From the NCBI GenBank assembly GCA_963930645.1, contig OZ005651.1:132783475-132847474 (forward strand): 64,000 bases of DNA, given 5' to 3'. The translations under genes were made by a program, and so were the position numbers. Source of the DNA: Salticus scenicus. Taxonomy: Eukaryota > Arthropoda > Arachnida > Araneae > Salticidae. Shown piece by piece: positions 50,701 to 61,147 of this stretch (its first letter is position 1; every line of letters starts with the position of its first letter). The notes under the pieces are model-generated. The model ran no database searches, was not told where the DNA came from, and saw only the letters and a list, made by a program, of their open reading frames with translations.

Positions 50701-53064
50701 TATTTACAGTTACAATATTCAACTGTGAATGTCAGTGTTTTGGGGGGGGGGGCTTCAGCCCCCTAGCCCCCCCCCCCTTTAAATCTGCCACTGCAAGGGA
50801 TATAAATGCATAGTGCCATGTTTTGTGAATTTTTAAACATGCAGTTGCTAAATTCCTATTACATTATTTTTGTATGCATGTTTTTTTTTTTTTTTTTTTT
50901 TTTACTTCAAACCCTCATTTTCTGTTTTTTAGAATAAAGCCAATAACACTTATTTTTGTGAATATGCATCGATATATTTGTCTACATCTATCTCTGTATG
51001 TATACAAATACATTATTATAGGATAAGCTTGTATAATAGAAGTTGAATGGGTATATATATGTTATAATATGCACATATATGTTATTAATTCGTAATGGCA
51101 ACTTTCATTGCAATGCTTAATAAATAGAAATTGTGAATGTATGTGAAAGGAAAATAGGCTTTGAAGTAATCTTTATGATTTTTTATTCATTCATTTATTT
51201 ATTTTGTAGAGGAAATACAAAAGTTTTAATCAATGAATGTCATATTGGTCTATTATTAACAGGTATTACAGTATATAATTGGTTTCATATATATATATAT
51301 GTAATATTCATATTTGTGGGCTATCCGTAATTTCAAGGGTTTTGATCAAATTTGTCCATATTTTGTCCTATAAAGATTGTTATATAAGTTTTTTATATAA
51401 TTTTTTTTTTTGTTCATTGTTTGTTTATTTGTCATCTAGGTGGTATATGGCCAAATTATATATTTCTAGTCATTGGCTGATACAAAGATACAAAAGATTG
51501 AGAGATACTAGTCTAAATAAATTGAGTATCATTTGATATACTAAGGTTTTTTTATTTAATAGGCTAATTTTTAAGGTTTTTAACTCTAAGTCACACTACA
51601 CTCACCACTGACACACTCATACATATTTAATAATGTACACACACTTACACATTATATAGTATATATATGCACACATTTCAGTATGGTATATTTTTACAAT
51701 AACTTCCATCTATTTATTCATTTTAACTTCGTAGATAGCAAAATATTTAAATTATTATTATTATTATTTTTTTTTTTGTAGACTTTAAATCACTAAAAAA
51801 CACTTCGAAAATATTTTCAATAAAAAGTTTGTTGCTGCTATTTGTTTCATAGCAATCTTACAAGAAACACTCATGAACTGTGACACACTGATCATAACCA
51901 TATTTTACTGATAATTAAAGAATATGAAGATGTACACACCTACCAATTTATATCGGCAAATATTACTTCAGAACAGAGGTATTGGTGTTCAAAGTTAGAA
52001 CTATTTTTTTCCAATATTGTGACATCATTCAATTTATCTAGTATTTCCCCCCCCACTAAACACGCATTGTTGATTTATTTATTTAAATTGTATCTTTTTA
52101 AACGTCTTCATGTGCATATTTTTCTTGCTCCAGAATTCTTTTTTTTTTTTTTTAAGATTTGAAAAATAACATTGTATTTTTATATATTTCAATCAGAATT
52201 TTTAATAATTTATTTAATTCAAGCAGTTAATAGTAGAGAAAATAGCTAATACTAATATTAATATTCAACTTTTGCTGCACATTATGGATTTATTGAGAGA
52301 TGGTGCTGAACATGATCAATTCATGAAATAAATAAATCAGCTGCATATGTATAATGGGAAAAAAGCAGAAAAGTCAAAAAGATAAATCAAATGACATCAC
52401 AGTGTTGGAAAAAATTAGTTTTAACTTCAAATACCTTTGTTCTGAAGTAACGTTTGCTAATATAAATTGGTAGTATTGTATGTCTTGGTACCTTTTAACT
52501 ACTTGTAAAGTTTGGTTATGATCGGTATGTTACAGTTTGAATGTTCTTTGTTAGTAAAATAAAACTTCTTTATAATAAACAAATTAACTGAAAGTTCTTT
52601 GGTTTGCAAGAATATAATATAGTAGAGATGTGCACTATGCTTTTTTCAATTGATTTTGCTGTAGATTTTTAATAATGAAATCAGCTTCATTTTTTGAATT
52701 TTTTGTTTGTTCATTCTATACACATGAAATTATCATATATGGTTAATTAAATATGAATATATATAATAATATTAATATGTATGATAATATTTAAACATGA
52801 AATAAAAATCATGTGGTTTGTTTAGATTGTATGCATTTTCTAACTGTACTTACATTTTACATCATTTAACTTTCAGTTATTTTACCTGTGTGATAACACC
52901 TTAACACTTTGAGGTCTAAGCCCGAGCGTCACTCGGGTTGCCATTTTCAGTGAAGCAAACTAAGCCCGAGATTCTCTTGGGTTCAACTTTTAACTCTCTG
53001 AGCTATAAAAGTACCGACTAAATTCGTTCGCCGACTTTTCAAATATCATCTATGAACCTCTTAG

Positions 53065-53096
<32 letters not shown>

Positions 53097-56000
53097 GGCA
53101 GCACTAAACCAAAGTAAGTATTATATAACGATCTAGAATCAGAGTTACTTTTTTTATTACTTTGAGCGTTCGGTAGCCAAAAGCAAATTTTACAAAATAA
53201 TGTTATTTACAAATAAAACCTATTTTCAGGCATTTTTACAACATTTGGGTAAGTTTTTATTCAAGTCTATGTAAAATTTTGTTAAAAAATTATGTTTTCT
53301 TATGTGGATTTTTTTTTACTTTAAAACATACTTTTTTTCAATGATTTCTCATTAAATATTACTTCTTAGCATATTTAAATAGTTCCTTCATTATGAATAA
53401 GAACAGTTAGAAGTTTATAATAAAAAAAAAATACATATTAAAATACATATCTGCCAGGTTAAAAAAAAAAAAAAATCATAAAAGTAAAAAGTACCAAAAA
53501 CCCTCAGTCTATAGGAAGATGTGTGATCAAAATACTTAGACCTGAAAGTGTTAAAATACATTTTAAATAAACATAAATGCTATTTTTATTTCTATTTTAT
53601 TAAAGTTTTAAAACGTAAATACATTACTGAAATTTAAATAAAAGCTTTTCGGCTAGGGTCCCAGTGGTTATCGTTGCTTACATGACATTGAAGTGTAGTG
53701 TTTATTTTCTCTCAAGTTCGATTTCTCGGCAGTATAGTCACTAATTCCTTAAAGCAATGTGTCTGTATGCAAGTAATATTGCTATTTTGGTCATATGCTA
53801 AAAAATATAGGTCATTAAAAAACCACTTTTTTTTAAAAAAAACAGTCAGGATATTTCAACTGTTTTTTAACCAGTTTGTGCTCAGAACCCTGGATTACAG
53901 AAAATAAAATCAAATAAAATAAACAGATTTAATGTGATAGTTTTAAAAATGTGAAAATTTTCACATTTTCTCTTTCATTTGGAATTGAGTAGTACCTGAA
54001 ATATGCCATAGAAACCTATCACTTTTGGTCAGAAATTCTGAGGTTTTTCTATCATTTATTAAAAAAAAAAAAATTTCCAAAATTTTTTGAAAAGAGGATT
54101 ATATTTTGTAACCAGTTATACTTCCTATTAAATGTTCCAATTTTGCATGTTTTTTTATTTTTATTTTTTTAATGGTATTAAGGAAAAAAAAAATTTTTTT
54201 TTGGATAATAAAAAAACAAACAAACAAACAAAAAACAAGAAAGCTTTCTATTCCCCCCCCCCCCCCAATATTCTAAAGTATTTACTTCTCTTTTTAATTT
54301 GAAAAAGAAAAGAAAAAGAAAACTAAGATGAAGAATATTTTAATTAAACAAATGATTTTTAGAGAGATTTCCCCAACAACACATCTTCTCCACAAGACAT
54401 CTTCAGGATATCCCGAGGATAAAAAGACATCCTATGAACATCCTCAGGGTGTACTAGAGATGAGTGTGCTGTTAGGGTTTGTAGCAACTATAATTACTTC
54501 TCATAGATTGTAGAAAATAAGTTGTCAGATGCTTTATACAATTTTCTCTATTTTTTAGATCTATATATATATATACACATATGTATTTTTCTTTTATCCC
54601 AGTGATGCTGCTAGTCTTTCAAAATCCTGGGTCTCTGGGACCCATGAGTTTAAAAGATCTGGGTCCTTTTTTCAAAAAATGGATCCCCACATAAATGAAT
54701 TTATATATTACATATATAAATTAAAATTTTATCTTATTGTATATGAAAAACAGTTTTTTAGGAATTTTTAACTAGCTCTTTTTGAGATTGTCTTAAACTA
54801 ATATTATGTAGGAGGTGGTTGCTGTTAAGAAACAACTGAAAACATTTAGCTCAATGTGCTCTGGAACCAGAAAAAAAAAGAGAGAGAGAGAGAGAAAATA
54901 TAGTGTAATATCTAATTATTATTATTTTAAACTAGAAACAATTTTAAAATTTCCCCGAAATTATTAGCATTAAAAGAACAAAATGAGATTTTTTTTTTTA
55001 AAGAAATGCAGAGTTTTTAGATAAGCAGATTGATTACAAAATTTAGTTACACATTCCACTTCAAACACAGTACAAGATCCATTATCCGGCAATTATAGAA
55101 CCGACCTGATTCCAATTGTCGGAATTTTCTGGATATCGGTCCCTGCCGAAAACGGAAGTATCACGTCTGCAAAAGCTACCCCGACTCCCCTACCCTCCTT
55201 TAACCACAAAATAACTTACCAATAAACTGTACTGATAACTTAAATAATGTATTAGAGAAAAAATAAAAGAAGTGTACTTACTTATCTGTAAACGAAATTA
55301 CTATAATAATAACATTCTGACAATAGCAAAAATACTTTATTTTTTGCTTAACACAGCAAACCTATTACTTTTTTATAATACTTAAGTTTTGTTAATTATA
55401 AAATTTCGTGAATCTTAATACAGACATTATGTCATGTCCCTGTAATTACGTTTGTTCATGCATTCTATTTGTTTGTTTTGTTTGAACAAACTTAGAATGT
55501 AGCAGGGTGATGCAATTTAATGTATCAGCACTTTTAACAGGTAATTTTTTCATATAGGGCCTTTGTTGTTGTGTTTCAGAACTTTGTTTTCGTGCCAGCC
55601 ACTTGTTTGTGTTTTTATTGTATTGGAATTGGATAGAAATGTGTTTGTATTCTTTGAAAGAATGGTTTTGTAACCATTTTTCGAGTTTCATATTTCAGCT
55701 AAGCTTTGATAGAGGGCACCCATTGGTAATTCATTATGTAGGGACACGATTCGGTGTATCGTACACTTATTACTAATAATCTTTTCGTATTGAAGCTTTG
55801 TTTTCTAGTCTCGGAGTCAGAACTTTATTTTTGATTTCGCGCCTGCCACTTGTTTGTGTTTATCATATAGGATATGTTCTTTTTCCTTTGTGGTAAAATG
55901 AAGTTTTAAAGGATTTTTTTTTCTTCTTCAGAGCAGAATGCTTTAAAAATATAATGAAAATATTAGTTTTAAACAAGAAATATATTTTAAAATTTACTTC

Positions 56001-58199
56001 TTTTCTTTCTTCCAGTTCGAAAATTTTTTTTTTTTTTTCCAAGAATGAAAATTATGCATCCCCTAGAACCCGCCACAATAAATTTTTCGCGTCTGGACTC
56101 AGATTTTTGGTATAATTTACGCACTATAGCGCGTAAACGGCATCACTGTTATTCTACTTTTTACTTGTTAAAAGTCAGAGATTTATGATCATATACTTAT
56201 TAAATATAAAATATTTTAACCATATATATATATATATATATATTTTATAATATCTAAACCATGAAGTTAACATCAAATTTAAAACTTAAATTATACAACC
56301 TTTTAATTTCTTCATGTAGAACATGAAGAAATTAAAAGGTTGTATAATTTAAGTTTTATATATATATTCTTAAATAAATTTATAGTATTCGTATAGCTCT
56401 AACAGTTTTCAACACTGATATTTAACATTGTATTATTATACTGTAACTTTTTTACATACCTATTTTCAGCAATTCATAGAATCTTGTTAGCATAAAAAAA
56501 ATTGTACATTATACAAATATTTCTTATTGAATTATAATTTATGTTGTTGAATGATAGTTTACGTCTTATAATATTTATATCTTACTTTAATTTATATCTT
56601 ACTTATTTTTATATCTTACTTATTTTTTTTTTTTTAATAAAATATTAAAAAAATTTTAAATATATTTTTTAAATAGTTCCCTATGGTCCTATTTGGAAAC
56701 ATTACAATGAAATGTGGATGCATAGAAATGATCCAAATATTCTTATTTTATCATATGAAGATTTTCACAAGGTACCTAAATCTGATTAATTTGAATATAG
56801 GAATTTTTTTTATGATTTATTCTATTTCAGATTTATTTAGTATATACTGCATGTTCTATTTATAGGATATACATGGAAATATTCGGAAGATTGCTGAGTT
56901 TTTGGGAAAAGAATTAACTTCTGAAGAAATAAATGATATTGCTGAGCACTGTTCTTTCAAAAATATGGCTAATAATCCTAGTGTTAATTATCAGCATTGG
57001 GATGATTTGGGCATAAGGAATAAGAATGAAGCTAAATTCATGAGAAAAGGTACTTGTCGGCATTAACATTTTATATTTAATAATTATGTATGATGCTTAA
57101 TTTTTTATTCATGTATTTAACTTTTGCTATATTACATTTTAATGTATTATTTATAGCTGTCATCAATTATTCAAGCATAAAATTTAAAAAACAGACTAAC
57201 TGATTTTTTTTTTTTTTTTTTTCAAAATATTACCAAACTTTCAACAATTTTCATGAAAATTGTTGAGTCACATTTAATTAGCTCAGATAATCTTTTAGGA
57301 TTATTATTACATTGTTTTAAACTTTTGGAAATTCATGATAAATATGCATGATATTTTCTAGAGTCATTACTCGAAACCCAAAATTTATATGATGATGGAC
57401 AACACTATTACTTTGTAATCAAGGTTAAAAACTGACTGATTAGAACTTATCTTGAAGTAGTTTAATGAATTTTAAAATCATTTTTGTAATCAAATTCATG
57501 TTACATTGTCTCTTAATTATCTGATTAAAGTGATGTTACTGCTGTAATTTTAGTGGGTTTTTTTTTATTTTTTGTTTTTCTTGTTTCACTTTAAGATTTC
57601 ACACTTTTTTAACCCTTCCATGGTTATGAACGTGCCAGAATTTACTTCTGAATGGTTTATTGATTGCTACAATTTTGAAATGATGAATTTCAGGTTGAAA
57701 TGAATTTTACAGCATTACTGATAAATTTTTAATATTGTTAGCATTTAACTACTTAGAAAGATGCAATGTGTATCCCAGTAAAACCACTTTCAAAGGGAAA
57801 AAAATGGAAATAGCGTGACCATGAATAGGACAGTAAATAAAGGAAGTATTGGGTAAATTTTAAACATGAAATAAATGTTTTATCTGAATATTTTTTCTCT
57901 AATTGTTTAGTGGATATTCAAAAAGTTTCTTTTAAAATTTAAACAACTGAATTTTTCTGGAAGCTAATAATGTATAGTTATGTATATATTGGTATAATAT
58001 TTTTAAGTTAAATGCTTAAAAAATAATAATAATAATAATAAATAAAAATAAATAAATAAAAAGTAATTGTACTATTATTATTCTTCTAGGAGAAATTGGA
58101 GATTGGAAAAACTACTTTAATTCTGATATGATTCAAATTATGGATTCTTGGTTGGATAAACACTTCAAAGATAGTTCTATTAAATATAGTATGCAGTAA
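35856..58199 (+). CDS. Sulfotransferase (SULT family), six coding exons, membrane-anchored N-terminus
   Basis: Coding exons: 35856-36237, 46873-47075, 49667-49793, 56677-56771, 56866-57049, 58090-58199. Each intron has GT/AG ends, phases match throughout, and the summed length is 1101 nt (366 residues plus stop TAA). By family, it moves sulfate from PAPS to a hydroxyl or amine acceptor. Visible family marks are the 5'-phosphosulfate loop FPKTGTTW (split by intron 1), the catalytic-His region KTHLPYSLLP, the 3'-phosphate site MRNPKDVLVSYYHF, the LSYEDF segment, and the C-terminal RKGEIGDWKNYF motif (usual form RKGxxGDWK). Cytosolic SULTs are about 295 residues, so roughly 70 N-terminal residues are extra; they are Ser/Arg/Lys-rich and followed by a hydrophobic stretch (STILFGSTFLVILYM). 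The start is uncertain because a good acceptor (T-rich tract, then gcag) ends at 35874, so an upstream exon may supply the true start. Substrate cannot be told. Family assignment is strong. Confidence 0.93.
37609..37980 (+). repeat. Satellite-like units of about 100 bp
   Basis: Units carrying TTCATGGAGTTTGTGTGAGA, TTTTTATGTACGC..ACTG and GCGAAACGAAATTTCGTA recur at about 37656, 37758 and 37856. Diverged units reappear at 39198-39260 and 39850-39965 on the far side of the minisatellite, so the array was split or expanded from within. Confidence 0.75.
38010..39195 (+). repeat. G-run/T-run minisatellite
   Basis: About 1.2 kb of short units built from a T-run, an optional GTG, a G-run of 5-13, and CAGTG (or CTGTG). 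Unit length varies from about 19 to over 60 because the T- and G-runs vary. The long open frames through it are compositional artefacts reading Pro/Lys or Phe/Gly. Confidence 0.95.
39262..39798. repeat. GC-rich palindrome cluster (five to six copies of a ~65-bp module)
   Basis: The module has CATAAAGCTTTTTCGCCGG, the self-complementary CGGAGGGCCCTCCG, and CGTCCTCGGTGCCTCCCGC. Copies at about 39270 and 39335 form a near-perfect inverted pair around GCA (centre about 39329). Direct copies lie at about 39465, 39598 and 39665, the last paired with an inverted copy ending about 39781 around GTGGACGCGTCCAC. Short satellite segments (TTTTGTTTTGCAGCAATCAG) separate them. It stands out sharply in base composition from the AT-rich intron. 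Confidence 0.93.
40281..40418 (+). repeat. SINE fragment carried within hAT copy B
   Basis: It starts CCGTGGAGGATCAAAATTGT, continues through GTCGCCAATTGCCCAT and ends GACGTTAAACCCATC. It lacks the tRNA-like head, and the flanks match those of the copy in hAT copy A. Confidence 0.87.
40685..40861. mobile_element. hAT-like MITE nested in copy B (CAGGGCC ends)
   Basis: This 177-bp, G+C-rich element starts CAGGGCCCGACTTAGG and ends GTTAGTCAGGGCCTG. It is flanked by the exact 8-bp duplication ATCATAAT at 40677-40684 and 40862-40869. Copy A lacks it at the same position, which confirms the empty site. Confidence 0.93.
43082..43400 (+). repeat. tRNA-derived SINE, copy 2
   Basis: It has GGTACCCCAGTCGGTAGAGC at the tRNA-like A box and GTAGGTTCGGTTCTC at the B box, then the standard body and a tail ending in CTACCTACCTAC. 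It shares its body with the copy at 27323. It is followed at 43410 by a phrase (ACAACCATGGATCATATTTT) that recurs after copy 3. Confidence 0.88.
43513..43835 (+). repeat. tRNA-derived SINE, copy 3
   Basis: It is a diverged copy starting CGGGCCGAAGTACACTAGTT with the same body and a tail ending CCTACCTACCTACG. The following ACAACCATGGATCATATTTT is shared with the sequence after copy 2, so the two may result from a segmental duplication of about 430 bp rather than two insertions. Confidence 0.85.
45440..45660 (-). repeat. Interspersed repeat, inverted relative of 10420-10640
   Basis: It contains CTGCTATTATTTGTACTTGA, the inverse of a phrase at about 10570, then TGACCCCAAAGCAATACTTT. It lies in sulfotransferase intron 1. 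Confidence 0.5.
46873..47075 (+). CDS. Sulfotransferase exon 2 (PAPS loop end, catalytic His region)
   Basis: The acceptor is aaatag at 46867-46872 and the donor is GTATGT at 47076. The exon completes the split Gly codon and continues TTWLQEIVYCIMNG, the helix after the PAPS loop. It also carries QRFIKTHLPYSLLP, containing the catalytic His, and ends at HEKKPK. Confidence 0.92.
48036..48616 (+). mobile_element. Internally deleted Tc1 element, copy 2
   Basis: It is an inverted relative of copy 1, in intron 2 of the sulfotransferase. The right end is CTTGGTGCGTCG, a T-run and GTTATAGAGTG followed by TA; the left end is diverged. It has the same N-terminal piece (LRATGTSVTSNTLNRRLSEI) fused to the same C-terminal piece at the same point (near CTCAGTCCCCGG). 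Confidence 0.8.
49667..49793 (+). CDS. Sulfotransferase exon 3 (3'-phosphate-binding motif)
   Basis: The acceptor is ctttccttag and the donor GTAAAT lies at 49794. The exon reads ILSIMRNPKDVLVSYYHF, in which Arg and the distal Ser are the expected contacts to the 3'-phosphate of PAPS. It joins in phase to KPK of exon 2, giving the family pattern KPKIxxxxRNPKD. Confidence 0.93.
50626..50793. mobile_element. hAT-like MITE in sulfotransferase intron 3
   Basis: A 168-bp element begins CAGTGGCGGATCCAGA and ends AAATCTGCCACTG. It has exact 8-bp duplications CAAGGGAT at 50618-50625 and 50794-50801. Its interior has G-run and C-run blocks. Confidence 0.92.
52905..53550. mobile_element. piggyBac-like MITE (TTAA target)
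   Basis: Inverted ends CACTTTGAGGTCTAAG and, on the other strand, CACTTTCAGGTCTAAG are flanked by TTAA at 52901-52904 and 53551-53554. The 646-bp body has no coding capacity. It lies in intron 3 of the sulfotransferase. Confidence 0.82.
56281..56357. repeat. Perfect 37-bp inverted repeat in intron 3
   Basis: Arms 56281-56317 and 56321-56357, around the loop AGA, are exactly complementary; the arm starts AAAACTTAAATTATACAACC. It lies about 320 nt before exon 4 of the sulfotransferase, so its RNA would form a stable hairpin close to the acceptor. Confidence 0.95.
56677..56771 (+). CDS. Sulfotransferase exon 4
   Basis: The acceptor is ttttttaaatag and the donor GTACCT lies at 56772. It encodes VPYGPIWKHYNEMW and then NILILSYEDFHK, matching the family's YGPW-like substrate-loop segment and the xxLxYEDM strand. 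The first codon (Val) is split with exon 3. Confidence 0.9.
56866..57049 (+). CDS. Sulfotransferase exon 5
   Basis: The acceptor is ttctatttatag after a very short 94-nt intron, and the donor GTACTT lies at 57050. It encodes IRKIAEFLGKELTSEEI, then CSFKNMANNPSVNY, and ends in FMRKG. These match the family's IxKIxxFLG helix, the SFxxMKxNPxxNY segment and the RKG motif, whose Gly codon is split by the last intron. Confidence 0.92.
58090..58199 (+). CDS. Sulfotransferase terminal exon 6
   Basis: The acceptor is attcttctag. The exon completes the RKG Gly and continues EIGDWKNYFNSDMI, the conserved GDWKN that holds the PAPS-closing loop, then ends SIKYSMQ and TAA at 58197-58199. AATAAA hexamers follow in the next 100 bases (about 58231 and 58285), the latter spacing being reasonable for polyadenylation. 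Confidence 0.92.
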
Positions 58200-58908
58200 T
58201 CTGGTACCTAAATATTCTGTGAATATCATAGGAATAAAAAATGTGTGTTGTTATTTATGTCTGTTAAAATTATATGTTTATATAAATAAATAATCTCCTA
58301 TTGTGTACATTTTTTTTGAATAATGAATGATGTCTAAGCTGGCACATTATTTATACATAGAAACTTTATTTGAGTATACAAAATCTAAGTAAACTATTGA
58401 TAAAGTTTACTTAATTATAGTTAAATATTATTGATCTTATCATTTTCTTTTCCTTTCAATTGTCAACTTATTTTATAAAAAAAATATCCTCTGAAGAACA
58501 AAATTTTTAGTTTCAGTTCAAAATCAAAGACAGTAAGTCAAAATAAGTATTCTAAAATATTAGGAGTGATTCAATGTTTATATAAATTTTAAAATAAATA
58601 CATAAAAATAAAATAGCTGAAAAATTATCTAAATTATAAAAAATTCCTGATCGGAGGAAAAATAATAAAAAATATTAATAATTTATTTTTTCCCATCTAG
58701 ATCTCAGACTGCTATAAAAATAGGCTGAGAGAGTATGTTTTGTCTATAAGAATATATTTTATCAAAAAATTGTTAGAGGTTTTAATAAGATTTTATTTTG
58801 GAGAGAAAAAAAAAAAAAAAAAAAATCACAAAAGATAAAATTTTAAAATTTACTTGTGTTTTCTCTTTATGTATTATTTTTTGAGTCATTAAACTTCATA
58901 TATATACT

Positions 58909-59543
58909 AGGTGTCCCATAAGTCTTTAGACATTTAAAGAAATTGGTAGAATTAATCGAAAAAGTAACTCTCATTAAGGGTAATTTTTTTTTCTTTTTGG
59001 TAAAGAAAAAAATAATACAGTCGAACCTTGTTAATGTGAATCTCAAGGGGATAAAAAATTAGTTCATGTTATCAGTAACTAATCTTCATATAACTAAACT
59101 AATATTCATTTTGACGGGGATTGTGGAAACAGTTCATGTTAAAAGTAATTCATGTTATCAGTGTTCACATTAATGAGGTTCAACTGTAGTTAAAATTTTC
59201 ATCGAAAGAAGATACTGTACTTGAGCATATCACACTTTTCCATAAAAAACTATGTTTATTTGCATGCATATAAGCTTTATTCTATGTGTTCACTATCACC
59301 ACAAATTACAGCTTCCAAACGACTTATAATATCACTAACTGCAGCTTCTGTTGGTGATTCTCTGAGGGAAAACATCTTCACCAATAATGCAAGAAAGTAG
59401 GAGACAAAATAAGAAATAAGCTGTGTTAATCGTAAAACCATGTAATTTATAGGACTCTGATTTACATATTTCTTGTTACACATCCATGCAGCATCTTCTA
59501 TCGATGAAAAATTCAACTTTTTTTTTTTTTTTCTTTACTTAAA

Positions 59544-59577
<34 letters not shown>

Positions 59578-59682
59578 TATCTCCCTTTATGAAAATAACT
59601 TTTTTTGTAAATTGCATTTAATTTTACCAATTTCTTTAATTTTTATGAATTTTTAGAATATCTACAGACTTATGGGACACCT
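58909..59682 (-). mobile_element. mariner-like element remnant with transposase fragment and nested MITE
   Basis: Ends AGGTGTCCCATAAGTCT (58909) and its inverse (59682) extend imperfectly into a phrase TTTAAAGAAATTGGTA shared by both ends. The minus-strand frame 59277-59516 ends SLRESPTEAAVSDIISRLEA and SEHIE, which resembles the C-terminal region of a mariner-superfamily transposase. A pogo-like MITE sits at 59018-59186. Confidence 0.7.
59018..59186. mobile_element. pogo/Tigger-like MITE nested in the mariner remnant
   Basis: It begins CAGTCGAACCTTGTTAATGT and ends ACATTAATGAGGTTCAACTG, near-perfect inverted repeats. TA flanks are at 59016-59017 and 59187-59188. Internal phrases TTCATGTTATCAGT are repeated. 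Confidence 0.82.
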
Positions 59683-60096
59683 GATATATATATATATATA
59701 TAATGTTCTGTGGGTGGCATAAAAAGTGAGAGTACAGCAAGTGCATTTTTTTTAACAATGCTCTTTAATAATGTATTTATTAACAAAATATGAATTTGTT
59801 CTACAAAACATTTGAGAAAGAAAATAAAATTTGCAGTAAAACCCATTTTGATAACAGTATATACCTCCGAAATATAAATTCTCAAAATTATTAGCATTTA
59901 TACATTTTGAACAATAATATCTACATAAAGCATACTTTAACTATGTATCATGTCTGAAGTATCAAAATGACATTTATTGAATGTTAAATCTTTATATGTT
60001 AGTAGTGTCCAATGTAAACAAATAATAACAAAAAATACATATATATCTGATGTAGTAATAATGCACTTAAAAATCACTCTGAATCTTTAAAAAATC

Positions 60097-60211
60097 TTAT
60101 ATGACTTGAGATGGGTGCAAGATAGGTCTCCAGCCAGTAGCATTAGGTCCAAATTTATATACCAAACGGCGTCCAAATACTGGTAGGAGAACTTGGCTTT
60201 TATAATAATAT
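60097..60211 (-). CDS. ETS-domain transcription factor, terminal coding exon (partial)
   Basis: On the minus strand, after the acceptor ttttag, one base completes a split codon. The exon then reads YYYKSQVLLPVFGRRLVYKF, continues GPNATGWRPILHPSQVI, and stops at TAA (60097-60099). This is the last helix and final beta strand of an ETS DNA-binding domain; the usual sequence there is ALRYYY..I......RLVYxF, and the first base A would complete Arg if the preceding exon ends CG. The GxNxxGW tail after LVYKF is most like the ESE/ELF3/EHF branch, by my recall. Upstream exons with the recognition helix were not found up to 64 kb and probably lie beyond the window. It runs tail-to-tail with the sulfotransferase gene. 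Confidence 0.72.
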
Positions 60212-60460
60212 CTAAAATTAAAATAATTCATCTGTTACAATCAAAATACTTTATACTTTTTTTTTTTTTTTTTCATAACATAATTTAAAGCTATAATTTT
60301 CATAATTGCAGAAAACTAGTGAGCTACTGTTTTTATGCATGCATTAATTGCTTTTTGTTTTATGTTAATATGTTATTTTATATTATTCAAATAATCTTTT
60401 TTAAGCAATAATTTAAATGATAGTATCTGCAAAGCAATAAAGGTTAATACAAATTTAACA

Positions 60461-60514
<54 letters not shown>

Positions 60515-60999
60515 CATAAAAGAATAAAATCAGAATTTATCAGATTTATCTAGTATTATAATTAATATTCTGTTGTACAGCTGAAAATTACAATGTTTTT
60601 ATAATTTCATAAATTGGGTTAAATTATTACAAATCAGGTCATGGTGACAAAGTGACATTTGTTACCAAATCATTAATAAATGTCACCAAAATCACACACA
60701 AGGGTGACAAATTTGTCACCTAAAATCTTTTCAGAGTTGACAACTTTTATAATTTATTCTTGAGCATTATCAGTTCTGCTTTAGAGTTTAAATTATTCAT
60801 ACTCTTATGACTACTTTATAGAAGAAGAGATTACCTGTTATAAATTTTATATTATTATCAGAGCATTAACAAAAATGTGTAAAAGGAATATGTAATAGTC
60901 TCTTCTTCCTATTGTTAAAGTAATTGACTAAGTATATATATATATATGTGAAAACAGTTTTTTTTTTTTTTGTTAAATTAATTTATCAAAAATTTACAA

Positions 61000-61116
61000 T
61001 TTTTATAGAAATTATAATATTTTTGTCATAATAATGAATATCAGAAAAATAGTTAATGGTTAGAAAGGCATTAGGAGAATTGTTTTGTAGCTATAATACT
61101 CCAAATCATAGCATGC

Positions 61117-61147
<31 letters not shown>

